64,000 bases of DNA from Ga0077555 sp964500805 (GCA_964500805.1 CAZCQH010000007.1:79304-143303); one strand, 5' to 3'. Counted from the first letter of the stretch, positions 46,743 to 56,027 are shown. Notes: generated from the sequence alone by a model not told the origin. Translations and numbers: made by a program.

Positions 46743-46820
46743 TTCTGCAGGCTTTGGTCCAGCGAATTCAATGCGGCAGTGTCGCCCGGTGATTGGCAAC
46801 GTCCTCTGCCGCTGACGTGT

Positions 46821-46836
46821 TGGACACGTGAAAACG
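46821..46836. promoter_or_regulatory. Degenerate parS-like site 3
   Basis: TTGGACACGTGAAAAC keeps CACGTG and the right-hand AAA but only 10 of 16 parS positions. It is reported because of its neighbours; alone it would be chance. Confidence 0.3.
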
Positions 46837-47026
46837 TCGGCATCAAGGGTGGGCGTATCGCATCCAGCTCTGCAAGACCCATCGGCTCTGCTTTGCAAAG
46901 CCGAATGACGCCTACCCGTTATGCGCTTAAGGTGCCGGCCCGGAAAGCTGCGCAATCGAGACTGGTAGGCGTATCGCGCAACATGAAACATGAAGCATGA
47001 TCATGAAGCATGAGGATGAGAGGCTG

Positions 47027-47455
47027 ATGAGCGACGATCTGTTGGCGAAACTGGAAAAGCACATGCCGCCCTTCATGAAGCTGCTGGGCGTCGAGCTCAT
47101 TGCCGTAACACACGACCAGATCGATGCCCGTCTCACTGTGCGCCGCGACATTGAGAACGGCTCGGGCATCATGCACGGCGGCGCCTATATGTCGTTTGCC
47201 GATTACCTCGGTGCCATCGGCACGGTCATCAATCTGCCGAAGGGCGCTGGTACGACGACGATGGAATCGAAGACCAACTTCTTCGCCCCCGCTCCCATCG
47301 GCAGCACCGTGCACGGCCGCTCGACGCCCTTGCACAGAGGCCGGCGCACCATGGTCTGGCAGACGCGCCTCACCAATCCGGAGGGCAAGCTCTTGTGCAT
47401 GGTGACGCAAACACAGATGGTGCTGGAGGGCGTCATTCGGCCGGAGGCGCAGTAG
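47027..47455 (+). CDS. PaaI-type hotdog-fold thioesterase
   Basis: The 142-residue protein has the intact PaaI motif GIMHGGAYMSFADYLGAIGT, the Asp/Glu being the likely catalytic acid, and TTMESKTNFFAPAPIGSTV as the central strand. Acyl-CoA hydrolysis is expected; the acyl group is unknown. ATG 47027 is used because the family begins MSDDLLAKLEKHMPPFMKLLG-like; ATG 46997 and 47003 in the same frame are alternatives. The frame starts just after the parS-like cluster. Confidence 0.82.
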   Translation: MSDDLLAKLEKHMPPFMKLLGVELIAVTHDQIDARLTVRRDIENGSGIMHGGAYMSFADYLGAIGTVINLPKGAGTTTMESKTNFFAPAPIGSTVHGRSTPLHRGRRTMVWQTRLTNPEGKLLCMVTQTQMVLEGVIRPEAQ

Positions 47456-47636
47456 GTGAGATCGCATCCTTCGCACCGACTGTTGTGGATCGCTCTGCAT
47501 GCCGGACCCATCACAACCCGACTTGACGCTGATGCCGCACGACATCATCTCCCGTGCACCGGCTGTACGACGCATCTGCGCTATGTGGCCGTGAATCAGG
47601 ACTGATCCTCGACACGCGCGCTTCCAGGAGGTTCAC

Positions 47637-48149
47637 ATGCGTGATCTCGTCCCCGAGCCCGGCAATCCCGACCCGATCGATCCCGGTGTTCGCATCGGCC
47701 ATACGCATCTGAAAGTGTCGGACATCGAGCGCTCGCTGAAATTCTGGCGCGATGCGCTGGGCTTCGAGGTGATGCAGCGGCTCGACGGCGCGGTGTTCCT
47801 CGCTGCCGGCGGCTATCATCATCACATTGCGCTAAACACCTGGGATAGCCTCGCTGGATCACCGCCCGCGAGAGGCACGACGGGCCTCTATCACGTCGCA
47901 ATTCTCTATCCGACGCGGGCTGCCTTGGGCCGCGCCTTGAAGCGTGTGCTCGATGCCGGCATCAAGCTGACGGGTGCCTCGGATCACGGCGTATCGATCG
48001 CGCTATATCTCGACGACCCCGATGGCAATGGCGTCGAGCTTTACTGGGACAAGCCTCGCGCCGAGTGGCCTGTGCTGCCCGATGGGCGCCTCGACATGGG
48101 CCGCGGGCGAGTGGACCTGGCTGCGCTGCTGGCAGAAGGCGGCCGATGA
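47637..48149 (+). CDS. VOC-family (glyoxalase/catechol-dioxygenase-like) protein
   Basis: The 170-residue VOC protein has one complete metal-site set: His in RIGHTHLKVSD, His in GLYHVAILYP and Glu in GNGVELYWDKP. It matches catechol 2,3-dioxygenase-related proteins of unknown substrate. A strong ribosome site, AGGAGG, lies five bases before ATG. Confidence 0.83.
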   Translation: MRDLVPEPGNPDPIDPGVRIGHTHLKVSDIERSLKFWRDALGFEVMQRLDGAVFLAAGGYHHHIALNTWDSLAGSPPARGTTGLYHVAILYPTRAALGRALKRVLDAGIKLTGASDHGVSIALYLDDPDGNGVELYWDKPRAEWPVLPDGRLDMGRGRVDLAALLAEGGR

Positions 48150-48463
48150 AGAGCGTCCCCCACGCCGCTTGCAACGAGCACCGAAAGCAAGCGCGACGGC
48201 AGCCTGGACCTGCCTCGTCGCCGAAGGCCGAAGAGAGTGACGATAGGAATCAGCCGCGCATCCCGTCGACACGGGTCCTGCGAGCCTGGTGTGCTGGCCT
48301 GTGAGCAGTACCTCCGCACCGGAAACAGGGCGGCTTCCGTCCAATTCACCGCTCTTCCATCGAACCGGACGACTTTCGTCCGGCGATTAGGGACTGCCAG
48401 AACGGAGTGCCGCCAGAGCGGGTTGACACACCCGCGTCAAGTCTCTAGGGCTCTCCTCGGTGA
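48150..48463. other. Intergenic before tRNA-fMet
   Basis: These 314 bp contain no gene. A hairpin at 48365-48383 (CCGGACG/CGTCCGG, loop ACTTT) may end the VOC transcript. The tRNA promoter should lie just upstream of 48464. Confidence 0.45.
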
Positions 48464-48540
<77 letters not shown>

Positions 48541-48584
48541 ATTTAACTCACTGAAAATATTGCATTTGCTGCAGTCGTCTCCAG

Positions 48585-48738
48585 TGTGAACGGCTTGATC
48601 GATAACGCTGGGACATTGAAAGCGCCTCGGAAAAAGGCCGCAGCGCGCACAGTCGAGACGCTGTGGGCAGCCACCGCCGACGCCATAGGCTAAATCACCC
48701 GCCAAGACTGCCTCGGCTTCTTCGCCGCCACCGGCTAA
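48585..48738 (+). pseudogene. Decayed IS630-type transposase C-terminus
   Basis: One frame reads LIDNAGTLKAPRKKAAARTV, then ETLWAATADAIG, stop (TAA), then ITRQDCLGFFAATG, stop. It resembles the end of IS630-family transposases (LRKAAARTVEALW... and ECANYFAAAGY). An internal stop and absence of any upstream catalytic domain show that it is a remnant. It sits 45 bp behind tRNA-fMet. Confidence 0.45.
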
Positions 48739-48766
48739 GATTCCGTGTGAATGCGATCTGCTCTAC

Positions 48767-49741
48767 TTACTGCGGTGTGATGCGTACGGTCAGCACGTCG
48801 GCATAGGAGCCGGCGACGAGGGGGACGCTCGGGTTCACCGGCGTGATCGACACGGTCAGGTTTCCCGAAGTGCCTCCTGACGTGCCCTGCGTAGCAACCC
48901 CGCTGCTCGAGTTGAAAGTTGCCGCGGTGCCGCCGGCAATGGATGCGCTCGCCGAATAATCGATGGCATTCGAGAAAGCGGGGTTCGAGTTCGAAGGCCC
49001 CGTGATGCGGCCATTCTGCGACAGGAGGTCGATCACCACGACGCCGGAGCCGGTGCACACGACTGCGTTGCCGAGCGGCAATGTCGGTGTGATTGGTGAA
49101 ACGTCGGTGATGCGTCCATTGCTCGCGACCGGCACTGTTGCCGTGCCGCGCGTCGGCGTGCCGGAGCCGCCAACCGTGCAGACGCGGACGACGTTGACGG
49201 TGAGGCCGATCGAGAAGCCTCGCGATAATCCCGACTCGGGCGTAGTGCCCGAGAAGACCTGCAATGTAAGGCTCGCCGAGTGCACCCCGGAGCTCAAAGC
49301 GGCGATTTGCGTTGTCGTCAGGGCAGGCACGTTCAAGAACAGGCTGACTGAGAAGGTCGTGGATCCAGATGTATTTGGCAAAACTGGAATCGCCGCGAAC
49401 GCCGCTGGCGTACCCCCGTTGTAAAGGATCGACGTGCCGCCCGAACTTGTTGACAGCGTATAGGGCAGCTGAGACGTGCCATTGATCAGCAGCGGTGATA
49501 CCCCCGTGTAACCCAGTGCCAATGAGGTACAACCATTGTTGGCACCGTTGTTCTTGGTCACCGTGACGTTGAGCGTTGCAGTGAGCGATTGTGCCGACGT
49601 CGAGGGCGTGTAGCTCGATAAGCCGGTGAGCGATACGGAGTCGACTGAGGTGATCTTGCACTGAGCGCTGGCAAAGCCGGCACCGAGCATCATCGCGGCG
49701 AGACTGAGCAGAACAGCGCAAAATTTTGCGGCGTGTTTCAT
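48767..49741 (-). CDS. Csu-type pilus tip adhesin, SCPU-domain protein (CsuE-like)
   Basis: The 324-residue protein has a signal peptide (to about 26, GAGFASA-Q) and two spore-coat-U (SCPU) domains, as do the tip adhesins of archaic chaperone-usher pili. Domain 1 includes CKITSVDSVSLTGL and CTSLALGY with a Cys pair. Domain 2 begins near VCTVGGSGTPTRG and ends VAGSYADVLTVRITPQ, the donor-strand motif shared with the pilin at 53310. Ser, Thr and Gly dominate. It starts one base after the usher stop, so it is translationally coupled and last in the operon. Confidence 0.85.
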   Translation of the reverse strand: MKHAAKFCAVLLSLAAMMLGAGFASAQCKITSVDSVSLTGLSSYTPSTSAQSLTATLNVTVTKNNGANNGCTSLALGYTGVSPLLINGTSQLPYTLSTSSGGTSILYNGGTPAAFAAIPVLPNTSGSTTFSVSLFLNVPALTTTQIAALSSGVHSASLTLQVFSGTTPESGLSRGFSIGLTVNVVRVCTVGGSGTPTRGTATVPVASNGRITDVSPITPTLPLGNAVVCTGSGVVVIDLLSQNGRITGPSNSNPAFSNAIDYSASASIAGGTAATFNSSSGVATQGTSGGTSGNLTVSITPVNPSVPLVAGSYADVLTVRITPQ

Positions 49742-49742
49742 G

Positions 49743-52415
49743 TCATTGCTTCTCGACAGGGCGCAGCGTGCCGGCCTGATAAAGACCTTGCGTGCCCTTT
49801 GGCACATCGATCACGTAGCGGTGAGGCGGTCCCTCGGTCGCCAACTCGACGATCCAGCGGCCGGGCGAGAGGCCGTCGGCGCTGAACTTACCGGATGCAT
49901 TGGTGAATACCGTGACCTGCTTCTTCGGATCATTGGCCAGATGCGCGGTGCCGCTCAACAGCGGCACTGGCGAACCGTCCGAGAGCACCAGCACGCCGAA
50001 AGCGGTGACCGAATAGGCCGAGCCGACCTCGAGTTTGTAGCCGGCGCGGTAAGGTGCGTGCGTATCGAAGGTGCCCGAACCGAGGCTATAGCCGAGCGGC
50101 AGGTCCTCGACGTCGACGGGGAACGACATGTTGGTATAGGCGGGCACATCCGTGACGAGGGCGGGGCCAAGCAGGTCGGTACGGGCGCGGGCGTCCTCGC
50201 TCGAGCCGACCGTCACGGTCTTGCTGCTGATCGTCTCGTGCGGCTTGACGATGGCGAAGCCATTGCCACGGATGGGCGCGCCAACCGCGACGGCATCATC
50301 GGCGAACGCGATGCTGGTTCCGACTCGCACTGCACTGCGCTGGTCGTTATGATGAGGCCGGCCACCGAATCCGTCGAAGCCGCCGGTGTGCAGCACGCGA
50401 ACTTCCGCTCGATTGCCGTAATACCCGGCCGTGGCCGTTGCTTTGGCGAGGTCGGTGTGACTGTTCGTGTTGACATCGACGGAAGCATCCCAGCGGTCGA
50501 CGCCGCGGCCTGATTGCGTGTGCGCCGAAACGTAGGCGTCGCCATTGAGCGAGTCATAGCTTGTCGCGATGCGCGTGTCGTCGGTTGGGCGCCAATAGAG
50601 GCGCGCCAGGACTCTGAAATCGGCTTCATCGCGCACGCGCGTATCGGCGAACAGATACGATTCGTTGGAGTAGCCTACAGTGAGGCTGCCGGAGGTGGTT
50701 GTCGACAGCGCCTTCGACAGCGTTAGATCAGCGCCAAAGCGATCTCCCTTGAGCGTGTAGGGTGACAGCGCCACGGCCTTGTCGTTGGCGAACTGGTAGC
50801 GGGCCGCGAACGTCGCCGCAACGCCGTTGGCGAAGGGCACGGTGTAGGCAGCATTCAAGCGGAGCCAGTAATTGTATTGAGGGTAGAGAATACCGGAGGC
50901 GGTGGTCAGGAAGTCGCCTGGTGCTCGGAACTCTGTGCTGCGGTACTCGGCGCCCAAGCGAAAGGCTTCCCGCAGTCCGCCGAAGCCGGCGAAAGGACCT
51001 TGGAAGTTTATGACGTCCCAGTTGGCGTTGGCGGCGATGCCGCTGCCGCGCGGTTCGTGACTGGCGGCGCCGTGCAGGCCGAATAAGCCCCACGGCGTCA
51101 TCGAGAACACGCCAACGCCGCCCATGACCACATCGCGATCGGCCTGCAGATGCGCTTCGCCTGTGACACGGTCGCTGATGCCATAACGGTAGAACCCTGT
51201 TCCGAACATCTCGTCGGTCCGGTACATGCGCTCGTTGTCCCTGAGGTACGACGGCGTGCCACCCGACAAGGACCACTCACTTTTTCCGGCGCCGAGCAGG
51301 CTGCCGTCGTAAAATGTCGTGAAAGACATGGTGCGACGCTCCCCCGCCTCGTCGGTGATAACGAGCTCGACATCGTTGGCACCGGTCGTCAGCGGCAGGT
51401 CGGAGATGTTGTAGTTGCCGGCGCGCAGGCGTAATCGTTGCACGATGGCACCGTTGACGAGCACCTCGACGTCGGATGATCGCTCGATGCGAAACGACGA
51501 GCGGCCGGTCGGGCGAATGCTTTCGCCGGGGCGAAGCTTGCGCGGGCTCTTCTCGAGCGTGACGCCGAGGACGTCGGGAAGGCGCTGGAAGCTCGTTCCC
51601 ATGCTGTCGGCGTCGCCGACCTGGAGACGCAGTTGATGCTCCGGCATGTCGTAGACGATCCGCGAGCGCTGGCGCTCGAGGCCGGCGGAATGCCCATAAT
51701 TGCAGATGGCGCCGGTCGGGCACTGGAAGGCATCGATGCGGCCGTCGTAGGCGAACTCATTCTCCAGCACGATATTGTATAGTCGGAACACGCTCAGAAG
51801 ATCGATGCGGCCACTCGTGGTCGCATCGCTCGTCACGTCGCCCCAGCGGTGGTCCAGTCCGGTGATGATGTTGAGATAGCCGGAGAAGATCGCTGGACGC
51901 ACCGCGTTGGCGCTCATGCTTGGGCCAGTGCGACCACCAAGGCTGAGATCACCAACGGGACGCTGGTCTGCACCGGCGGACAAGGCGAGCTCGAATGAGC
52001 TGGGATCGAATGCGATGTTGATACCGGCGGCCTTCAGGTCGGCAATGGAGATTTGACCATTGCTGTCGCGCACTCCGCGCAATTTCGCGAGAATCGCTTG
52101 GTCGGTAACCGGCGTCAGTAGCTCAATCAGCGGGTCTTTCGGGATCAGGACAGTATCGTCCGGATTGATTCGAATGATGATGTCGCCGAGCGTCTGGTTG
52201 TCGTCCTTGAGCGGTACCGGCATGGACAGCACGCGCCCGGTCGGGTTGAGCTTCGATGACACGCTCTTGGCATAGACGGGCTCCTGCGGCTTACCCTTCT
52301 GCGCATGCCCCATGTCTGCGCAGAACAAGGCCGCAATAACTGCGACCGACCAAGCGAGAACCGGCCGGCACATACGCACCGGCGAAGCCTCTCGCTTGTC
52401 TGACGTTGGTTTCAT
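49743..52415 (-). CDS. Archaic (Csu-type) fimbrial outer-membrane usher (CsuD-like)
   Basis: The 890-residue usher forms the outer-membrane channel that assembles and secretes the pilus. It has a signal peptide (about 13-38), an N-terminal periplasmic domain, a 24-stranded barrel with a plug domain (SSDVEVLVNGAIVQRLRLRAGNYNIS; TGANDVELVITDEAGERR) and a C-terminal Ig-like domain pair ending GLYQAGTLRPVEKQ. The length and plug fit family PF00577 or the closely related archaic group, with no PapC_C mark. It follows the chaperone gene by 73 bp. Confidence 0.88.
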   Translation of the reverse strand: MKPTSDKREASPVRMCRPVLAWSVAVIAALFCADMGHAQKGKPQEPVYAKSVSSKLNPTGRVLSMPVPLKDDNQTLGDIIIRINPDDTVLIPKDPLIELLTPVTDQAILAKLRGVRDSNGQISIADLKAAGINIAFDPSSFELALSAGADQRPVGDLSLGGRTGPSMSANAVRPAIFSGYLNIITGLDHRWGDVTSDATTSGRIDLLSVFRLYNIVLENEFAYDGRIDAFQCPTGAICNYGHSAGLERQRSRIVYDMPEHQLRLQVGDADSMGTSFQRLPDVLGVTLEKSPRKLRPGESIRPTGRSSFRIERSSDVEVLVNGAIVQRLRLRAGNYNISDLPLTTGANDVELVITDEAGERRTMSFTTFYDGSLLGAGKSEWSLSGGTPSYLRDNERMYRTDEMFGTGFYRYGISDRVTGEAHLQADRDVVMGGVGVFSMTPWGLFGLHGAASHEPRGSGIAANANWDVINFQGPFAGFGGLREAFRLGAEYRSTEFRAPGDFLTTASGILYPQYNYWLRLNAAYTVPFANGVAATFAARYQFANDKAVALSPYTLKGDRFGADLTLSKALSTTTSGSLTVGYSNESYLFADTRVRDEADFRVLARLYWRPTDDTRIATSYDSLNGDAYVSAHTQSGRGVDRWDASVDVNTNSHTDLAKATATAGYYGNRAEVRVLHTGGFDGFGGRPHHNDQRSAVRVGTSIAFADDAVAVGAPIRGNGFAIVKPHETISSKTVTVGSSEDARARTDLLGPALVTDVPAYTNMSFPVDVEDLPLGYSLGSGTFDTHAPYRAGYKLEVGSAYSVTAFGVLVLSDGSPVPLLSGTAHLANDPKKQVTVFTNASGKFSADGLSPGRWIVELATEGPPHRYVIDVPKGTQGLYQAGTLRPVEKQ

Positions 52416-52488
52416 TGCAGTCCCGCGAAGCGTCGAACGTCAGCACAGCGCGACCTGCAGGATATGTTGATGACTAACAGCAGAAGCG

Positions 52489-53238
52489 TCAGCGTTTCGG
52501 TTTGAAGTCGATCGTCGACTGCACGGTCTGGACATTCGCTGGAAGTTCGATCGGCAGCGTGAAGCGGCGCTTCTTGCCGGGCTGGACGAGGCCGATGCCG
52601 ACCCGGTCGCTGATCCAGTTGCCGTTCGCGGTGTGCGACCAGCTTCCGCTCGAGAAGCGGATCGTCGATTGCGGCAGCAGTGCGTGCACCTTGGTCGGGT
52701 TCTCGACGGTGACTGTCGGATGGCGCTTGCCGGTCTTGGGGTCGGTCGACACCACGGTATTGACGACCCGTAGCGAAGGCGCGCCCTGCGGCGGCGCAAC
52801 ATTGACATTGACGCCGAAGCTCATGACGACTTGCACCGCACTGGCTTTGCCTTGGAGCTTCACCGGGATCTGGTTGACGCTGACCATGAAGCTGTGGCTT
52901 TGCTGCAGCATCGGGTCGCCGACCCACTGCATGCGAAACACTTGCGAAGCGCCGGGTGCAATCAGCACCTGCGCCGGCAGGATGAGCAGATTGTCCGGAG
53001 CTTTCGAGTACGTTCGCTCCCCGCTCTCGCTGAGCGTCATCCCCTCAACGGTAATCTCGATCGGCATCGGTGCGCGGCCCTCGTTGGTCACCGTGAACTG
53101 GCCGCGGCCGGTCTTGCCGATCGAGGTCATCTCGACGTGCACGGGTGACACCGTCAGAGCCGACGCGAGATGCGGGGTTGCAAACATCGCGATGCCAGCG
53201 AGAGCGGCAATGAAGCGGAGGGCAGGTTGCCTGGACAT
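52489..53238 (-). CDS. Archaic pilus chaperone (CsuC-like, PapD fold)
   Basis: The 249-residue periplasmic chaperone has a signal peptide (about 1-28) and two Ig-like domains. Visible family marks are VSPVHVEMTSIGKTGRGQFTV, GASQVFRMQWVGDP and the second-domain VENPTKVHALLPQSTI. It caps pilin subunits by donor-strand complementation and hands them to the usher. Start 53238 follows CCGAGGTTTTG. The long frame upstream into the pilin gene is an artefact. Confidence 0.85.
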   Translation of the reverse strand: MSRQPALRFIAALAGIAMFATPHLASALTVSPVHVEMTSIGKTGRGQFTVTNEGRAPMPIEITVEGMTLSESGERTYSKAPDNLLILPAQVLIAPGASQVFRMQWVGDPMLQQSHSFMVSVNQIPVKLQGKASAVQVVMSFGVNVNVAPPQGAPSLRVVNTVVSTDPKTGKRHPTVTVENPTKVHALLPQSTIRFSSGSWSHTANGNWISDRVGIGLVQPGKKRRFTLPIELPANVQTVQSTIDFKPKR

Positions 53239-53309
53239 CAAAACCTCGGAGAGCGATGGGCGTGATGGGAGGTTACCAGCGACGGGTCGCCCGTCGCTGG
53301 TTGCTGTGG

Positions 53310-53840
53310 TCAAGGTACCGGTTCGATGCGGAGCGTCAGAATATCCGCGTAGCTGCCCGCCACGAGCGGCGATGCGGCAACCGGTGTTACGGTTACGTTG
53401 ACGTTCGCAGTGTTGAAGGCGTTGGCTTGAGCTTGAGCTGTGCCATTGGTCGGTGTGGCGCTTGTCGCAGTCGCTGCAACAGTGGCTTGCGTCTGCAGGA
53501 GCGTCGTCGTGGCGTTGTAGTTGATGTAGTTCTGCATGCCACCCGACGGTCCCGGCCCGAACAGGCCGCCGTTGAGCGAACGCAGCTGAGCAGTAGCGTT
53601 CTTGTTGCAGACGACCGTCCCGACATCGACCGAAACGGCTGTCGCCGTAACCGCACCGCCGGTGATCGCTCCCCCCGCGTTCAGATCTATAGTCTTGTTC
53701 GGCGATACAACACCGGATGTTGTTCCGTCGATCGAGCAGAACGCGGTAACCGTGGCTGTCACATCGATCGGCTGATCGGTGGCGACGGCCACACTTGTCA
53801 TCGCGGCGAGTGCCGCGAGGCTTACAATGAGCGTCTTCAT
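53310..53840 (-). CDS. Major pilin of the Csu-type pilus, SCPU-domain protein (CsuA/B-like)
   Basis: The 176-residue protein has a signal peptide (to about 20, SVAVA-T), one SCPU domain with Cys in TAFCSIDG and TVVCNKN forming the disulfide, and the C-terminal PLVAGSYADILTLRIEP also found in the tip protein. It is the first gene of the four-gene operon: pilin, chaperone, usher, tip. Archaic pili of this kind mediate biofilm formation on abiotic surfaces, best known in Acinetobacter. One pilin gene stands where Acinetobacter has csuA/B, csuA and csuB. Confidence 0.85.
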   Translation of the reverse strand: MKTLIVSLAALAAMTSVAVATDQPIDVTATVTAFCSIDGTTSGVVSPNKTIDLNAGGAITGGAVTATAVSVDVGTVVCNKNATAQLRSLNGGLFGPGPSGGMQNYINYNATTTLLQTQATVAATATSATPTNGTAQAQANAFNTANVNVTVTPVAASPLVAGSYADILTLRIEPVP

Positions 53841-54332
53841 ACTTGCTTCTCTCCGTGGTTAGGCAGCGTGAACGGCGCACAATGACGAGCCGTGCGCGGA
53901 TACGATCCGACGGCACCGTCGTGCACCAATGGCGATGCTAGGGAGCTCAGACTGAACACGAGACATACGAAGCCGGCGCGCAAGCCGGTCAGCTTGCGAG
54001 GCGGAACTTAGTCTTAAGCCGCAAGGGTTTTTTGTATCTTCGCTCAGCCGAGGATGTTCACCGCCATGTCGGGGAGAATTCCAACGCTTCCTTCCCGTCC
54101 CACTGCTTAGGCTTCCGCATGCAACTCATCGCGGTCGCCGCCGGGAACTGCGAATTCCAGTCAGACGCCTGTGGTTATCTATACTATGTAGTTATTGATT
54201 CGCAATTTGTATCCCGATCGCTGTGCCAGGTTGCAGTAAGGGCGCACGTTGTAGTTGCCGGCAAGCAATACTCCGGATTGCCGGGCGCGAATTGCATTCA
54301 CCCGCATGAGGCCGATGAGCAAAGTGCCGCGA
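53841..54332. promoter_or_regulatory. Region upstream of the Csu-type operon
   Basis: These 492 bp carry no gene. A bulged hairpin (GCGG..CTTA/TAAG..CCGC) at 54001-54022 is followed by AAGGGTTTTTT on the plus strand and looks like a terminator or an attenuator. Another stem (CGCAAGC/GCTTGCG) lies at about 53979-53998. 54170-54220 is A/T-rich. The pilus promoter should lie here. Confidence 0.4.
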
Positions 54333-55544
54333 TTACCTGCAGGAGTTCAGGACTGGCTTGTCGTCGAACCTGTCTCGAGACCACTGCACGAGATCTCTCA
54401 CAAGCAAAGAGTCCGAAGCGACCAATGAGACATGATCTCGGCCGGAGTAGGTGCGAAAGTCGACCCGCTGGCCTGCGGAGCAGCGCGACTCCACGTATCG
54501 GTTTTGAACTTCGGGCAGGACGAGATCGTCGCTCTCGCCCTGAGCAATCAGCAAGGGTGCATGGATCGTGCGCGCGGGTGTGTTCTCTGTCAGGCGCTCG
54601 CCGAGCGGGCCCGCGGTAGGATCTCGCGAGAAGATTCCGTCGGCCGGCAGCAGAGATGTCTCCAGCACCGAGAACAGCGTCTGGTAACCGGAGACACAGC
54701 GAGACGCGATATCGCGCACGATAAGCCTCGATCCGATACCGACGTAGTCTTCCAGCTTCACATCCGGGTAAGCCTGAGCGTAAGCCACGACAAGGTACGA
54801 CGAGACGATTTTTCCGAACATGCCACCTTTCGAGGACATCACAAGGCTCTTGAGATCGCTTGCGGGTGCGAGCGCGGCAATGCCGACAAGCTTGAGCTCC
54901 GGAGCGATTTCCATCGCCAGTATTCCGGTCCAGAGCGCCGAGTTTCCACCTTGAGAATGCCCCCAGACGACGGTCCGTTCGCCTAGCGAGACGTCTTTCA
55001 GCTGTCGTGCTGCACGAACCGAATCGAGCACGGCGTGCGCTGCGTCCGCTCCAACGAGGTAGCTGTGGTCGCCCCCGGTTCCGAGTCCTGGGTAATCAGT
55101 TCCGACGTAGGCCCAGCCCTCGCGAACGATAGCGGCAATATCGGGAACTTGGGCGAAGGGGTTGTCGAGCAGAGACGGAGCGCAGCCGTCGGCGATGCCT
55201 GTCGTTCCATGAGCCCAGGCGACAACTGGAACAACAGACTGTGGTTGCTCGGGTGCCACTACGACGGCACTTGCAAGCACGCGCCTTCCGCCCTGAGTTG
55301 TGACATAAAGAATGCGCCAGCCCCGCGCGCCTGGTGGAACGGCCTGAGTGTATGGCTCGATTCTGAGCAGCGTTCCTGCAATCTGGTCACGTGGCATCGC
55401 GTGCCTGTAAAAGGCGTCTGGCGCTGCCGGGCTGCTTTTGATCCAGGCAAAGACCGCCCCACAAACAGCGAGCAGAGTGAACGCGGTGAATAAGCGGATC
55501 AGCCTCCGCACGTAGCCGCGGCAGTTTGCTCTCGTCGAGGCCAC
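54333..55544 (-). CDS. Secreted or membrane-anchored lipase/alpha-beta hydrolase (LIP family)
   Basis: The 403-residue hydrolase has an N-terminal hydrophobic segment (LFTAFTLLAVCGAVFAW), then VVAWAHGTTGIADGCAPS and GWAYVGTDYPGLGTGGDHS, typical of secretory lipases. The catalytic triad should be Ser in VWGHSQGGNS, Asp in GESDDLV and His in GRDHVSL. The GTG at 55544 is taken as the start because it directly precedes the membrane segment and lies after GGCGAG; the longest frame, to 55739, overlaps the divergent regulator. Substrate unknown. Confidence 0.75.
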   Translation of the reverse strand: MASTRANCRGYVRRLIRLFTAFTLLAVCGAVFAWIKSSPAAPDAFYRHAMPRDQIAGTLLRIEPYTQAVPPGARGWRILYVTTQGGRRVLASAVVVAPEQPQSVVPVVAWAHGTTGIADGCAPSLLDNPFAQVPDIAAIVREGWAYVGTDYPGLGTGGDHSYLVGADAAHAVLDSVRAARQLKDVSLGERTVVWGHSQGGNSALWTGILAMEIAPELKLVGIAALAPASDLKSLVMSSKGGMFGKIVSSYLVVAYAQAYPDVKLEDYVGIGSRLIVRDIASRCVSGYQTLFSVLETSLLPADGIFSRDPTAGPLGERLTENTPARTIHAPLLIAQGESDDLVLPEVQNRYVESRCSAGQRVDFRTYSGRDHVSLVASDSLLVRDLVQWSRDRFDDKPVLNSCR

Positions 55545-55657
55545 CGCAGTCTCGCCTTTCTGATCGTCCGCGCCCCAGCATCGCACAAATCCGCGCACGA
55601 TGGAACCGGAGGGCGCCCCAGGCGTTATTGATGATTCGTTGGTACTTGGGGGCGAAG

Positions 55658-56027
55658 ATGCGGACAAAAATGCTAGGAGGTCGGCGCATACTGTTGGTGG
55701 AAGATGAACCGATAATTGCGCTTGACCTGGTGCAGACACTAACGGACGCGGGCGCGGTGGTGATCGGGCCCGCGCATAATGTCGCGAATGGCAATGTTCT
55801 GATCGACGAGAGTGAAACCAGACCTCGCGGTTCTGGACTGGCGGCTCGAGCAGGAGACCAGTGCACCGATTGCCGCGCGGCTCGCGCGATTGTCCGTGCC
55901 ATTCCTTTTCTATACCAGCTCTCGGGGCCGACCCGAGATCGACTTTCCCGATGCCGCGATCCTCGATAAGCCGGCAAGGCCCGAGAATCTTGTCGCTGCC
56001 ATAAAATCTCTGATAGACGAGAGCTAG
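55658..56027 (+). pseudogene. Single-domain response regulator, frameshifted
   Basis: The receiver domain is split between two frames. From ATG 55658 the first reads ILLVEDEPIIALDLVQTL to NVLIDES, then runs into non-homologous sequence and stops at 55969. The second continues VKPDLAVLDWRLEQE, FLFYTSS, AAILDKPARPENL and ends at 56027. The acidic pocket (EDE), phospho-Asp (VLDWR), Thr (FYTSS) and Lys (DKP) would all be present if joined. A shift near 55805-55820 (GACGAGAGTGAAACC), one base too many or two too few, breaks the gene. It precedes two histidine kinase genes, so it would have been their partner. A sequencing error is possible. Confidence 0.75.

Larger units (their letters stand above)
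46497..47026. other. 530-bp intergenic region carrying parS-like sites
   Basis: No gene is seen between the stomatin and thioesterase genes. The part around 46570-46670 is markedly A/T-richer than its surroundings. Three CACGTG-centred sites lie at 46663, 46727 and 46821 and are listed below. Confidence 0.5.

Noticed and set aside
55526..55739. Extended starts of the lipase and of the regulator that overlap each other
   Set aside because: The homologous parts begin later on both strands; a normal divergent promoter gap results.
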